Positions 1 through 7,890 of a stretch of DNA of 20,765 bases are shown one piece after another. Each line of letters starts with the position of its first letter. The first letter of the stretch is position 1. This stretch comes from JAIVHA01 sp965367295. GTDB taxonomy: Bacteria; Pseudomonadota; Gammaproteobacteria; DSM-19610. Location: NCBI GenBank assembly GCA_965367295.1, contig CBDUHN010000050.1:1-20765 (forward strand), given 5' to 3'. The notes beneath the pieces were generated by a model that saw only the letters and a list, made by a program, of their open reading frames with translations, did not search any database and was not told the origin of the DNA. The position numbers and the translations under genes were made by a program.

Positions 1-33
1 TTCGGGGGGGTAATGGCGAATGCTCATGTCTGA
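1..33 (+). CDS. flhF: C-terminal end of FlhF (partial)
   Basis: An open frame runs in from the left edge, encodes FGGVMANAHV and stops at the TGA at 31-33. It overlaps the start of the following flhG/fleN gene. In polar-flagellate gammaproteobacteria the gene directly before flhG is flhF, which encodes the SRP-like GTPase that places the flagellum at the pole, and short FlhF tails of this kind are familiar. The assignment rests mostly on gene order because only ten residues are visible. Confidence 0.55.
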   Translation, partial: FGGVMANAHV

Positions 34-907
34 AATGAAGCTGGATCAGGCAGCAGGACTCCGTCGCATGGCTCAACCACATCCCGTCCGCGTCATTGCC
101 GTCACCAGCGGCAAGGGTGGCGTCGGCAAAACCAATGTCTCGGTCAACCTGTGTGTATCACTCGCCAATAGTGGCAAGCGGGTCATGCTCATGGACGCCG
201 ACCTGGGGTTGGCCAACGTGGATGTGATGCTGGGACTGCATCCCCAGTACAACCTTACCCATGTGCTGGATGGTGAACGCACCCTGGAAGAAATTCTGGT
301 GGAAGGTCCGGCAGGAATGAAAATCGTACCGGCCTCGTCCGGCACCAAACGGCTGGCGGAGCTGAGCACAATGGAGCACGCCGGCGTCATCCGCGCCTTC
401 AGTGAGCTGAGTCACGATATCGACACCCTGGTGATCGATACCGCGGCCGGTATCAGTGACAGCGTGGTGAGTTTTACCCGTGCAGCCCAGGAGGTACTGG
501 TGGTGGTGTGTGATGAACCAGCCTCCATCACCGATGCCTATGCATTGATCAAACTGCTGAGCAGGGAATATGGAATCCAGCATTTCCGTGTGCTGGCTAA
601 CATGGCGCACAGTGCGCAGGAGGGTAGAGAATTGTTTAACAAGATTTCGCGGGTCACTGACCGTTACCTGGATGTCACCCTGGAATTCATGGGCGCCATT
701 CCCTATGACGATTATCTGCGCAAGGCGGTACGCAAGCAGAAAGCGGTAGTAGAGGCCTTCCCGCGCAGCCGCTCGGCCATGGCCTTCAAGACCCTGGCAC
801 AAAAAACCGAACGCTGGCCGACCCCGAGTGCGGCGACCGGTCATCTGGAATTCTTTGTCGAACGTTTAATCCAATCCCGGAATACTGGGGCGGAGATGCT
901 GTCATGA
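20..907 (+). CDS. fleN: FlhG/FleN, MinD-like ATPase controlling flagellar number
   Basis: This 295-aa protein is a deviant-Walker-A ATPase of the MinD/ParA family. The segment SGKGGVGKT is at residues 30-38, and DADLGLANVD follows the second strand. The N-terminus carries DQAAGLRRM (residues 9-17), matching the DQAxxLR helix by which FlhG activates the GTPase FlhF. In the cell FlhG limits polar flagella, usually to one, and in pseudomonads FleN also restrains the activator FleQ. The ATG at 20 is chosen because a G-rich run at 4-10 can act as ribosome binding site; ATGs at 26 and 35 are alternatives. The gene overlaps flhF upstream and fliA downstream (ATGA at 904-907), so the three are translationally coupled. 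The length is slightly above the roughly 280 aa usual for the family. Confidence 0.95.
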   Translation: MLMSEMKLDQAAGLRRMAQPHPVRVIAVTSGKGGVGKTNVSVNLCVSLANSGKRVMLMDADLGLANVDVMLGLHPQYNLTHVLDGERTLEEILVEGPAGMKIVPASSGTKRLAELSTMEHAGVIRAFSELSHDIDTLVIDTAAGISDSVVSFTRAAQEVLVVVCDEPASITDAYALIKLLSREYGIQHFRVLANMAHSAQEGRELFNKISRVTDRYLDVTLEFMGAIPYDDYLRKAVRKQKAVVEAFPRSRSAMAFKTLAQKTERWPTPSAATGHLEFFVERLIQSRNTGAEMLS

Positions 908-1638
908 ACGGAGCTGCCATGTACGCTGCCACCCAAGATAATGCCCATGCCGACGCACTGGTGATGAAACATGCGCCGTTGGTGAAACGAATTGCCTATC
1001 ATTTGATGAGTCGTCTGCCTCCCAGTGTACAGGCCGACGACCTCATCCAGTCGGGTATGATCGGCCTGCTGGAAGCGGCCAAGAACTACGATGCCACCCA
1101 GGGTGCCAGTTTCGAGACCTATGCCGGCATTCGCATCCGCGGCGCTATGCTCGACGAGATCCGCCGCACCGACTGGACCCCACGCTCCGTGCACCGCAAG
1201 GCGCGCCAGGTGGCGGAGGCTGTGCGCGAAATCGAGAACCGCAATGGCCGTGATGCCCGTGATAATGAAGTGGCTGAAGCGATGGACATCAGTCTGGTGG
1301 AGTACCACAAGATCCTGCAGGACGCCACCGGCTGCCGGGTGTTCAGCATCGATGAACCTGGCCACAGTGGTGACGAACCTGATTACAACCTTCAGGAGCA
1401 GCCCAACGAGCCGCTAGATAACCTGCAAAATGACCACTTCAAGGTGGCACTGGCCGAGGCCATCTCCGGCTTGCCGGAGCGTGAACGCCTGGTCATGGCC
1501 ATGTACTACGATGAAGAACTGAATCTGCGTGAAATCGGTGAAGTCCTGGGAGTCAGTGAATCCCGCGTCTGTCAGATCCATGGCCAGGCATTAATCCGGT
1601 TGCGGGCCCGCATGGGTGAATGGACGGGTAAGGATTGA
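904..1638 (+). CDS. fliA: RNA polymerase sigma-28 factor FliA
   Basis: This 244-aa flagellar sigma factor directs RNA polymerase to late flagellar and chemotaxis promoters and is normally held inactive by FlgM until the hook is complete. Region 2 spans about residues 24-95, with LVKRIAYHLMSRLPPSV and then DDLIQSGMIGLLEA. Region 3 spans about 99-136. Region 4 covers about 184-236, with the helix-turn-helix LREIGEVLGVSESRVCQIH at 208-226. The length matches the family (about 240-250 aa). The start overlaps the fleN stop by four bases (ATGA), which supports this ATG over the one at 919. It is the last gene of the flhF-flhG-fliA run, and a 124-bp gap separates it from cheY. The sigma-28-like sites noted before cheB and cheW would be its likely targets. 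Confidence 0.96.
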   Translation: MNGAAMYAATQDNAHADALVMKHAPLVKRIAYHLMSRLPPSVQADDLIQSGMIGLLEAAKNYDATQGASFETYAGIRIRGAMLDEIRRTDWTPRSVHRKARQVAEAVREIENRNGRDARDNEVAEAMDISLVEYHKILQDATGCRVFSIDEPGHSGDEPDYNLQEQPNEPLDNLQNDHFKVALAEAISGLPERERLVMAMYYDEELNLREIGEVLGVSESRVCQIHGQALIRLRARMGEWTGKD

Positions 1639-1762
1639 TTTTGTACCCGCAGGCATGACAGGTCCTGCAGAAAAAATGATTACTGTCGATGATATCTGGC
1701 CGACCGATTCATCCGGTCCGGCAAATGGAATGTAAGGCTAGGGCGAGGAGTAGGAGGTCGCT

Positions 1763-2155
1763 TTGGACAAGAATATGAAGATCCTGATTGTGGATGATTT
1801 CTCCACAATGCGGCGCATCATCAAAAATCTGCTACGGGATCTGGGTTACAACAACACCCACGAAGCGGATGATGGCAACACCGGGCTACCGATGCTGCAG
1901 TCGGGCAATTTCGATTTTCTGGTCACCGACTGGAATATGCCGGGTATGACCGGGATCGAACTGCTCAAGGCGGTCCGTGCCGATCCCAAACTTGCCACGC
2001 TACCGGTATTGATGGTGACTGCCGAATCCAAACGCGACCAGATTATTGAAGCTGCGCAGGCGGGTGTGAACGGCTATATCGTCAAGCCCTTCACCGCCGC
2101 AACCCTAAAGGAAAAGATCGACAAGATCTTCGAACGTATTGCAGCTGCGGGGTAG
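1763..2155 (+). CDS. cheY: Chemotaxis response regulator CheY
   Basis: This 130-aa single-domain receiver is phosphorylated by CheA, and phospho-CheY binds the flagellar switch (FliM) to change rotation. The acidic pocket is D11-D12, the phospho-acceptor is D56 (VTDWNMPG), the switch threonine is T86 (MVTAES) and the conserved lysine is K108 (VKPF). The sequence is very close to Pseudomonas-type CheY. The start is the TTG at 1763, because the strong ribosome binding site AGGAGG at 1752-1757 lies five bases upstream. The internal ATG at 1775 would be 17 bases from it, although many relatives start at that MKILIVDD position. cheZ begins eight bases after the stop, so cheY and cheZ are cotranscribed. 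Confidence 0.96.
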   Translation: MDKNMKILIVDDFSTMRRIIKNLLRDLGYNNTHEADDGNTGLPMLQSGNFDFLVTDWNMPGMTGIELLKAVRADPKLATLPVLMVTAESKRDQIIEAAQAGVNGYIVKPFTAATLKEKIDKIFERIAAAG

Positions 2156-2163
2156 AGATCAGA

Positions 2164-2904
2164 ATGAATGATACGAATGCGCAGTATCTCACCCAGGCGC
2201 GTGAGTTGGTGGCGCAACTTGAATCCGGCAATGATGCCGAGGTCGACCGTATTCTCGATCAACTAGGTCGGCGCCGAGAGGAGCACCTGTTTCAGGAACT
2301 CGGCAAGATGACCCGTGAACTGCACGAGTCACTGAACAATTTCCAGATGGACAGTCGTATCGCGGATATCACCGCCAGCGATATTCCTGATGCCAAGGAA
2401 CGCCTGAACTATGTCATCACCATGACCGAGCAGGCAGCCCATCGTACCCTGGGGCTGGTGGAGGAGGCGCTGCCGATCTCCGATGAGTTGAAGCTCAATG
2501 CCGACCGCCTGCATGAACAATGGTCCCGGTTCCGCAACAAGGATATGGGCGTTGAGGAGTTTCGTGAGCTGAGCAAGGATCTCGATGGTTTCCTGAATCA
2601 GACCGTGAACCATGCCGGTGAGATCAACAACAAGCTCAATGAGGTCATGATGGCCCAGGGCTACCAGGATCTGACCGGTCAGATCATTCGCCGGGTCATT
2701 ACCCTGGTTCAGGAAGTGGAGGACAAGCTGGTCGACCTGGTACGCATTTCGGGACAGGATCGTCTGCAAGGCAGTATCGATAAAGCATCAGTCGATGAGG
2801 AAATGATGCGCGGCCTCGGCCCGCAGGTGCCCGGGATGGATAGCGCGGACGTGGTATCAGGACAGGATGATGTTGATGACCTGCTGTCCAGTTTAGGATT
2901 CTGA
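2164..2904 (+). CDS. cheZ: CheY-phosphate phosphatase CheZ
   Basis: This 246-aa, largely helical protein ends the motor signal by dephosphorylating CheY. The family catalytic pair appears as D169 and Q173 in GYQDLTGQIIRRV, where the glutamine positions the attacking water and the acidic residue contacts CheY. The extreme C-terminus, DDVDDLLSSLGF, matches the amphipathic CheY-binding peptide. The central region (about 30-160) is predicted to form the long helical hairpin that dimerises into a four-helix bundle. The gene starts eight bases after cheY and ends 11 bases before cheA, consistent with one operon and matched production of CheY and its phosphatase. Confidence 0.95.
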   Translation: MNDTNAQYLTQARELVAQLESGNDAEVDRILDQLGRRREEHLFQELGKMTRELHESLNNFQMDSRIADITASDIPDAKERLNYVITMTEQAAHRTLGLVEEALPISDELKLNADRLHEQWSRFRNKDMGVEEFRELSKDLDGFLNQTVNHAGEINNKLNEVMMAQGYQDLTGQIIRRVITLVQEVEDKLVDLVRISGQDRLQGSIDKASVDEEMMRGLGPQVPGMDSADVVSGQDDVDDLLSSLGF

Positions 2905-2915
2905 GGTAAGGAAGC

Positions 2916-5033
2916 ATGTCTTTAGACGCCGATGACGAAATTCTCCAGGACTTTCTGGTTGAGGCCGGTGAGATCCTCGAACGTCTGAACGAGGAACTGG
3001 TGGAGCTGGAACAGCGTCCGGATGATCTGGACATGCTCAACTCCGTGTTCCGCAGCTTTCATACCATCAAGGGTGGCGCGGGATTCCTCGCCATTGATTC
3101 ACTGGTGGAGGTGTGTCACCGCGCCGAGGATGTGTTTAACGTCCTGCGCCAGGGCGAGCGTGGTGTCGACGCCGACCTGATGGATGCGGTGCTGCAGGTG
3201 CTGGATGTGGTGAACTCCATGTTTGCCGATATCCAGGCCGGCAATATGCCGGCCCATGCCGATGCCGCGTTGTTGAAGACCCTGGAACAACTGGCGATTC
3301 CCGGAAGTGCCGCACCGGCTGCCGCGGCACCTGAGCCGGCTGCGACCGCGGCAGGCGACGCCGCCGATGCGGAATTTGAACAGATGCTCGATGCCGGTGC
3401 CGCCCAGCCACCGGTAGCCGCCAGTAATAGTGATGACATCACCGACGATGAATTCGAAGCCCTGCTGGATGAGTTGCATGGCTCGGGTGGGGCATCCAAG
3501 ACCGCCGCTGCAGCACCTGCCAGCGATGAGATCACCGATGCCGAGTTCGATTCCCTGCTGGACGAATTGCACGGGACCGGGAAGGGCCCCGGTGTTGCCA
3601 GCGACAAGGCCACAGCCTCTGCCGCAGCCAGCCCTGCTGGTGGCGATCACATCACCGACGATGAATTCGATGCGCTGCTGGATGATCTGCACGGCGCCGG
3701 AAAAGGTCCGACCGGCGCCGATGTGGCGAAGGCGGAAGCAACCGGGGCGGCGACTCCCGACCCGGCACCGGTAGCGAAAGAACAAGCACCCGCAGCGCCA
3801 CTGCCAACTCCGGTCAAGAAGCCGGCAGCAGGTGGCGGTGGGGCCGGTGGACCGGCCGTCCAGGCGGAAACCACGGTACGGGTGGATACCAAACGCCTGG
3901 ATGACATCATGAACATGGTGGGTGAACTGGTGCTGGCCCGCAACCGCCTGGCGACCCTGAAGGCCACCATGGCGGACGAGGAAATGGCCAAGGCGGTTTC
4001 CAACCTGGACGTGGTGACAGCGGATCTGCAGACCGCGGTGATGAAAACCCGCATGCAGCCCATCAAAAAAGTATTCGGTCGTTTCCCGCGTGTGGTACGT
4101 GACCTGGCCCGCACCCTCAAGAAGGAAATCAACCTGGAGATGGTCGGTGAGGAAACCGACCTTGACAAGAATCTGGTGGAGGCCCTGGCAGACCCGTTGG
4201 TGCACCTGGTGCGCAATGCCGTTGACCACGGCATTGAAACGCCCGATGAACGCGTGGCGGCGGGCAAACCCCGTTCCGGCACCATCGTGCTGGCGGCGGA
4301 GCAGGAAGGCGATCACATCCTGCTGTCCATCGAGGATGATGGCAAGGGCATGGATGCGGAGGTGCTGCGCGCCAAGGCCGTGGAAAAAGGCATCATGGAT
4401 GCCGAGGCCGCTGCGCGGCTGGATGACAAGGATGCCTACAATCTGATTTTCGCTCCCGGATTTTCCACCAAGTCCGAAATCTCCGATATCTCCGGCCGTG
4501 GTGTGGGAATGGATGTGGTCAAGACCCGCATCGGCCAGCTGAATGGCTCCGTGGAAATTGATTCCGAAAAGGGCAAGGGCAGCCGCCTGAGCATTCGCGT
4601 GCCGCTGACGTTGGCCATCATGCCGACCCTGATGGTGGTGCTGGGCAATCAACCCTTCGCCCTGCCACTGGGCAGTGTGAGCGAAATTTTCAACCTCGAC
4701 CAGAATCGCACCAATGTGGTGGATGGTCAGCTGGTGGTGATGGTGCGTGAAAAGGCGCTGCCGCTGTTCTACCTGCGCAAGTGGCTGGTGCGCGACCACA
4801 AGGCACCCCAGCCGGAAGGCCCGGGACATGTGGTGGTGGTGCATGTCGGTAGCACCAAGGTTGGCTTTGTCGTGGAACAGCTGATCGGCCAGGAAGAGGT
4901 GGTCATCAAACCGCTGGGTGCACTGTTACAGGGGCTGGCCGGTTTCGCCGGTGCAACCATTACCGGTGACGGCCGCATTGCACTGATTCTCGATGTGCCG
5001 ACCCTGATGAAATCCTACGCGCGGCACATGTAA
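2916..5033 (+). CDS. cheA: Chemotaxis histidine kinase CheA
   Basis: This 705-aa kinase sits under chemoreceptor arrays and phosphorylates CheY and CheB. The N-terminal HPt domain (about 1-125) has the phosphorylated histidine H49 in SFHTIKGGAGF. Residues 130-315 form an Ala/Pro/Gly-rich linker with three copies of an ITDxEFxxLLDxLHG motif and no recognisable globular P2 domain. The P3 dimerisation helices begin near 320. The ATPase domain shows the N box (NAVDHGIE, from 434), G1 (DDGKGMD, 474-480), F box (FAPGFSTK, 512-519) and G2 (GRGVGMD, 527-533). The CheW-like P5 domain fills about 562-700. The ATG at 2916 follows GAGGTAAGGA. The gene follows cheZ closely, and a 104-bp gap separates it from cheB. 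Confidence 0.97.
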   Translation: MSLDADDEILQDFLVEAGEILERLNEELVELEQRPDDLDMLNSVFRSFHTIKGGAGFLAIDSLVEVCHRAEDVFNVLRQGERGVDADLMDAVLQVLDVVNSMFADIQAGNMPAHADAALLKTLEQLAIPGSAAPAAAAPEPAATAAGDAADAEFEQMLDAGAAQPPVAASNSDDITDDEFEALLDELHGSGGASKTAAAAPASDEITDAEFDSLLDELHGTGKGPGVASDKATASAAASPAGGDHITDDEFDALLDDLHGAGKGPTGADVAKAEATGAATPDPAPVAKEQAPAAPLPTPVKKPAAGGGGAGGPAVQAETTVRVDTKRLDDIMNMVGELVLARNRLATLKATMADEEMAKAVSNLDVVTADLQTAVMKTRMQPIKKVFGRFPRVVRDLARTLKKEINLEMVGEETDLDKNLVEALADPLVHLVRNAVDHGIETPDERVAAGKPRSGTIVLAAEQEGDHILLSIEDDGKGMDAEVLRAKAVEKGIMDAEAAARLDDKDAYNLIFAPGFSTKSEISDISGRGVGMDVVKTRIGQLNGSVEIDSEKGKGSRLSIRVPLTLAIMPTLMVVLGNQPFALPLGSVSEIFNLDQNRTNVVDGQLVVMVREKALPLFYLRKWLVRDHKAPQPEGPGHVVVVHVGSTKVGFVVEQLIGQEEVVIKPLGALLQGLAGFAGATITGDGRIALILDVPTLMKSYARHM
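3438..3710 (+). repeat. Three tandem ITDxEFxxLLDxLHG repeats in the cheA linker
   Basis: CheA residues 175-191, 206-225 and 246-265 repeat the pattern I-T-D-x-E-F-x-x-L-L-D-x-L-H-G, twice followed by xGKGP. A degenerate fourth copy (DAEFEQMLDAG) lies at 151-161. The copies are about 31 and 40 residues apart, separated by Ala-rich spacer. The motif is acidic and amphipathic, like a short docking helix. In Vibrio the CheA linker includes the LID segment that binds ParC and ParP, and CheA linkers elsewhere bind CheY and CheB. Which partner binds here is inference. Confidence 0.85.
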
Positions 5034-5077
5034 GGGAGAATAGAAGTGCAGCTGTGCTTCGATGAATACCTGGCAGA

Positions 5078-5104
5078 TCAAGCTCTGATCTGTTGTACCG
5101 CTAA
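5078..5104 (+). promoter_or_regulatory. Possible sigma-28 (FliA) promoter before cheB
   Basis: TCAAGCTC (5078-5085), an 11-base spacer and ACCGCTAA (5097-5104) match the sigma-28 layout TAAAGTTT-N11-GCCGATAA in spacing, with 6/8 agreement at -10 and a pseudomonad-like TCAAG at -35. A hairpin, CAGATCA (5074-5080) with TGATCTG (5086-5092) and a 5-base loop, overlaps it. The hairpin has no T-tract, so it does not look like an intrinsic terminator. The site is weak and could be chance. Confidence 0.28.
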
Positions 5105-5137
5105 CCCCTGCAATACCCGCTAGGAGAAGGAATTCTC

Positions 5138-6202
5138 ATGGTTGCAAAGGTGTTGGTGGTTGATGACTCCAGCTTTTTCCGTAAAAGGATTGTAGAGATC
5201 CTGGAGACCGATCCCGGTATTGAAGTGGTCGGTACGGCGGCGGATGGCCGGGAAGCCATTCGCCAGGTCTCCCTGCTCAAGCCGGACGTGGTGACCATGG
5301 ATATCGAAATGCCGGTCATGGACGGGATCACCGCCGTGCGTCGTATCATGGCCATCAATCCCACCCCGGTCCTTATGTTTTCCTCACTGAGTTATGAAGG
5401 TGCCCAGGCGACGCTGGATGCCCTGGAAGCCGGTGCGCTGGATTTCCTGCCCAAGCGTTTCGACGATATCACCCGGGATCGTGAACAGGCCAAGTTGATG
5501 CTGCGCAATCGCGTGCGCCAACTGGCTGGCCGTAAGCTGGTCAAGCCTGCTCCCGTGCCTGTGGCGGCCCGCGCCAGCAGCCCCATGGCAACGCGCACCC
5601 GAGCGGGTAGTGGCGAGGAAGCGGCCCGTATGGGCCATGCGCAATTGGTGGCCATTGCCAGTTCCACCGGGGGACCGGTGGCGCTGCAGCAGGTGCTGAC
5701 CAGACTGCCGGAAAATTTCCCGCTGCCTATTGTGCTGGTGCAGCACATGCCGGCCAGTTTCACGCCCGCCTTTGCCAATCGTCTTGACCAGCAGTGTGCG
5801 ATCAAGGTGAAGGAAGCCGAGGAGGGCGATGTACTGCGCCCCGGTACCGCCTACCTGGCGCCCGGTGGCCGGCAGCTGACCCTTCAGCAACGTACCGGGC
5901 AGGTCATCCTGCACGTCCAGGATGGTGATCCGTCCCTGCATTACAAACCCTGCGCCGACATCACCTTCAACTCCATTGCCGAGGTATACGGTGGTCGCGT
6001 ACAGGCGGTAGTGCTGACCGGCATGGGTGCCGACGGCCGGGAAGGCGCCCGGGCGCTGAAAAAGGCCGGTGCCTCGATCTGGGCGCAGGAAGAAAGCACT
6101 TGCGTGATCTACGGCATGCCTCAGGCGGTGGTGGAGGCCGGCTTGACGGATCAGATCATTGGTCTGCCGGACATCGGTGCCGCACTGTCACGCAGTAAAT
6201 AA
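5138..6202 (+). CDS. cheB: Chemotaxis protein-glutamate methylesterase CheB
   Basis: This 354-aa two-domain protein removes methyl groups from chemoreceptors (and deamidates glutamines) when phosphorylated by CheA, giving adaptation. The receiver domain (about 1-125) has acidic D9-D10 and phospho-acceptor D55 (TMDIEMPVMDG). A linker at about 130-165 leads to the methylesterase domain, whose catalytic triad reads S176 (IASSTGGP), H203 (VQHMPASFT) and D299 (GMGADG). The start is set by the strong ribosome binding site AGGAGAAGGA shortly before the ATG. cheB is the last gene of the first chemotaxis block. The next gene is convergent, 46 bp away, where motC/motD would be expected in many relatives. 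Confidence 0.96.
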   Translation: MVAKVLVVDDSSFFRKRIVEILETDPGIEVVGTAADGREAIRQVSLLKPDVVTMDIEMPVMDGITAVRRIMAINPTPVLMFSSLSYEGAQATLDALEAGALDFLPKRFDDITRDREQAKLMLRNRVRQLAGRKLVKPAPVPVAARASSPMATRTRAGSGEEAARMGHAQLVAIASSTGGPVALQQVLTRLPENFPLPIVLVQHMPASFTPAFANRLDQQCAIKVKEAEEGDVLRPGTAYLAPGGRQLTLQQRTGQVILHVQDGDPSLHYKPCADITFNSIAEVYGGRVQAVVLTGMGADGREGARALKKAGASIWAQEESTCVIYGMPQAVVEAGLTDQIIGLPDIGAALSRSK

Positions 6203-6248
6203 CCTTCTGCTGCAGTTCCGCCAGATCAGCCTTCCGGCCATAACCCCG

Positions 6249-7637
6249 TCATTCCGTTGGGGCCGCCTCGCTGAGCAGGTCGGTATGATTGGCTTCGCGG
6301 CGTTCCTCTTCCACCTTGTCCTCAAGATGCCGTTCCGGCGTGACATCCAGCGACTCCATAGGGGCGGCCCGCCGTGCGGTTGTTCCTGGCGTCGCCCGTT
6401 GCTTTTCGGGGGCCGGCCCGGCATTGCCGACCTGCGGCGCACCGAGCAGGCCGGCGGCGGAGGCATCGAAGCGCAGCCGGTAGATGGGTTCCGGCAGACC
6501 GAATCCGGCTGCCTCCAGGGCCTGTTTGACGGTCGTCAGGGCAATCGAGCGGGATTTACCGAAATCGGCCAGGCGTTGATTCATCCAGGCGGCATACCGG
6601 ATCAGGATGTTTGAATCACCGACCTGTCGAATGATCCCCTGCGGGGGTGGCTCCTTGAGCACGAAATCCAGCGCACGCAAGGCCTCCAGGCCGGTCTGGA
6701 TGGCCGCAAGGGGATCATCGGCGGCATCCACTCCCAGCTCGAAAGTGAAGCGGCGTTCGGGATTGGTGGTGTAGTTCAGGATGGTAGCCTTGAATACATC
6801 GGCATTGGGAATGCGCAGGTGATTGCCATCGAGGGTCATCAGGATGGTGGCACGCGAGGTAAGGCGGATGACCTGACCCTCGTTATTGTTGATCATGACA
6901 TGATCCTTGGGGCGGAATGGCTGGCGCAGGCTCAGCATGATGCTGGCGATATAGTTTTCAATGGTATCGCGCACCGCAAAGCCAACCGCCAGGCCGATCA
7001 CCCCGGCGGAACCCAGCACTGCGCTCAGTAGTGCGGTGGCACCCAGCAGGTTCAGTGCCAGCACCAGCGCCACCATGAAGAAGATCATGCGCACGCTGGT
7101 AACCGCCAGTTCGGCGATAAAGACATTGGGCGTGATGCGTTGCCAGAAACCCCTGCGCCGGGCGAGGAATACGCCGATCATGGTCACGGCGAGGAACAGC
7201 AGCAGCGCCAGTGCCAACAGCGGAATCAGGGCGATGGCATTGTCCACGATCACCCGGGATTCCTTCCAGGCCGGTGTCAGCTGGCTGTTCAGGGAGACAT
7301 CACGCGCAATGGTATTCTCGATGGTCACCACGCCCTCCAGCCGGGCGACCAGGTCCTCCGCGCGCCTGGCTGCATCCTGTTCGGTGGTTGTGCCGGACAG
7401 TTGTACCACGCCTGACTGTACCGACACTTCGATCTTTTGCAGGGCCGGAATCTCATGGAAAATGGCCCGGATGCGCGCACCGATGGCCTGGTCACTGACA
7501 GGGTCCCGGTCCACTGCAATGCTGCTGGCAGATGGTTCAGAGTCCGTGTTGCCCTGCGCCTGGACCATGCCACCGTTGCCTGCCAGAAGGCCAAGCAACA
7601 GGATACACAGTGGGTAGCGAGTGATCGATCGCATCAT
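6249..7637 (-). CDS. MscS-family mechanosensitive channel with N-terminal BON domain
   Basis: The 462-aa product begins with a likely signal peptide (MMRSITRYPL to about residue 28, ending VQA-Q). A BON domain at about 48-112 contains VQSGVVQLSGTTT, a fold that usually binds membrane or envelope surfaces. Transmembrane segments follow at about 133-158 and 172-198, then a pore helix region at about 200-225 (LGSAGVIGLAVGFAVRDTI). The MscS beta domain follows (LRQPFRPKDHVMI...GNHLRIPNADVF). Such channels release solutes under osmotic downshock. The ATG at 7637 is chosen because AAGGAGAG lies just upstream and the signal peptide starts there; the frame is open to 7703. The charged tail after about 395 looks disordered. 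The gene is convergent with cheB and divergent from the SDR pseudogene. The substrate and the gating role of the BON domain cannot be told. Confidence 0.88.
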   Translation of the reverse strand: MMRSITRYPLCILLLGLLAGNGGMVQAQGNTDSEPSASSIAVDRDPVSDQAIGARIRAIFHEIPALQKIEVSVQSGVVQLSGTTTEQDAARRAEDLVARLEGVVTIENTIARDVSLNSQLTPAWKESRVIVDNAIALIPLLALALLLFLAVTMIGVFLARRRGFWQRITPNVFIAELAVTSVRMIFFMVALVLALNLLGATALLSAVLGSAGVIGLAVGFAVRDTIENYIASIMLSLRQPFRPKDHVMINNNEGQVIRLTSRATILMTLDGNHLRIPNADVFKATILNYTTNPERRFTFELGVDAADDPLAAIQTGLEALRALDFVLKEPPPQGIIRQVGDSNILIRYAAWMNQRLADFGKSRSIALTTVKQALEAAGFGLPEPIYRLRFDASAAGLLGAPQVGNAGPAPEKQRATPGTTARRAAPMESLDVTPERHLEDKVEEERREANHTDLLSEAAPTE

Positions 7638-7890
7638 GCCTCTCTCCTTGGGGCGATTGGGGGCAGGAGCCGCTGATTCATTCCCGGATGGTGGTTCCGG
7701 CAATTGCCATCCTCAATCTTATACCGGATCGTACACCGGTCGGCATCCCGTCATGCCGGGGCTAGCAGGAGGCCCGGGCCTCAATACCGCAAGATCCGGG
7801 TCGCCTGTGAGCCATTGGCATCTCATGATGGGCCCTGCTTCAGGGTGGTGATTCCTGTAGTTCCAATGGAAATGCGAGAGGTTGAATACG
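7638..7890. other. Intergenic region with palindromes between divergent genes
   Basis: This 253-bp gap separates the minus-strand channel gene from the plus-strand SDR remnant. On the minus strand a TATAAG (7718-7723) could be a -10 for the channel gene, but no good -35 is seen. A perfect 10-bp palindrome, GGCAATTGCC, is at 7699-7708. An inverted repeat, CGGCAT (7741-7746) and ATGCCG (7753-7758), is followed by a second imperfect one (CCGGGGC with GGCCCGG, to about 7777). These resemble dispersed intergenic REP-type palindromes. Confidence 0.45.

Noticed and set aside
1639..1762. Possible sigma-28 promoter (GCCGACCG, ACCGATTC) and a GCAGG/CCTGC hairpin before cheY
   Set aside because: No TAAA-like element lies at the right distance from either -10 candidate. 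The hairpin has a 5-bp stem, a 10-base loop and no T-tract, so it is not a credible terminator.
3099..4844. A 581-codon open frame on the minus strand, rich in His and Gly
   Set aside because: It lies wholly antisense to cheA and is a by-product of GC-rich codon use. It shows no domain, and the plus strand encodes a complete CheA.
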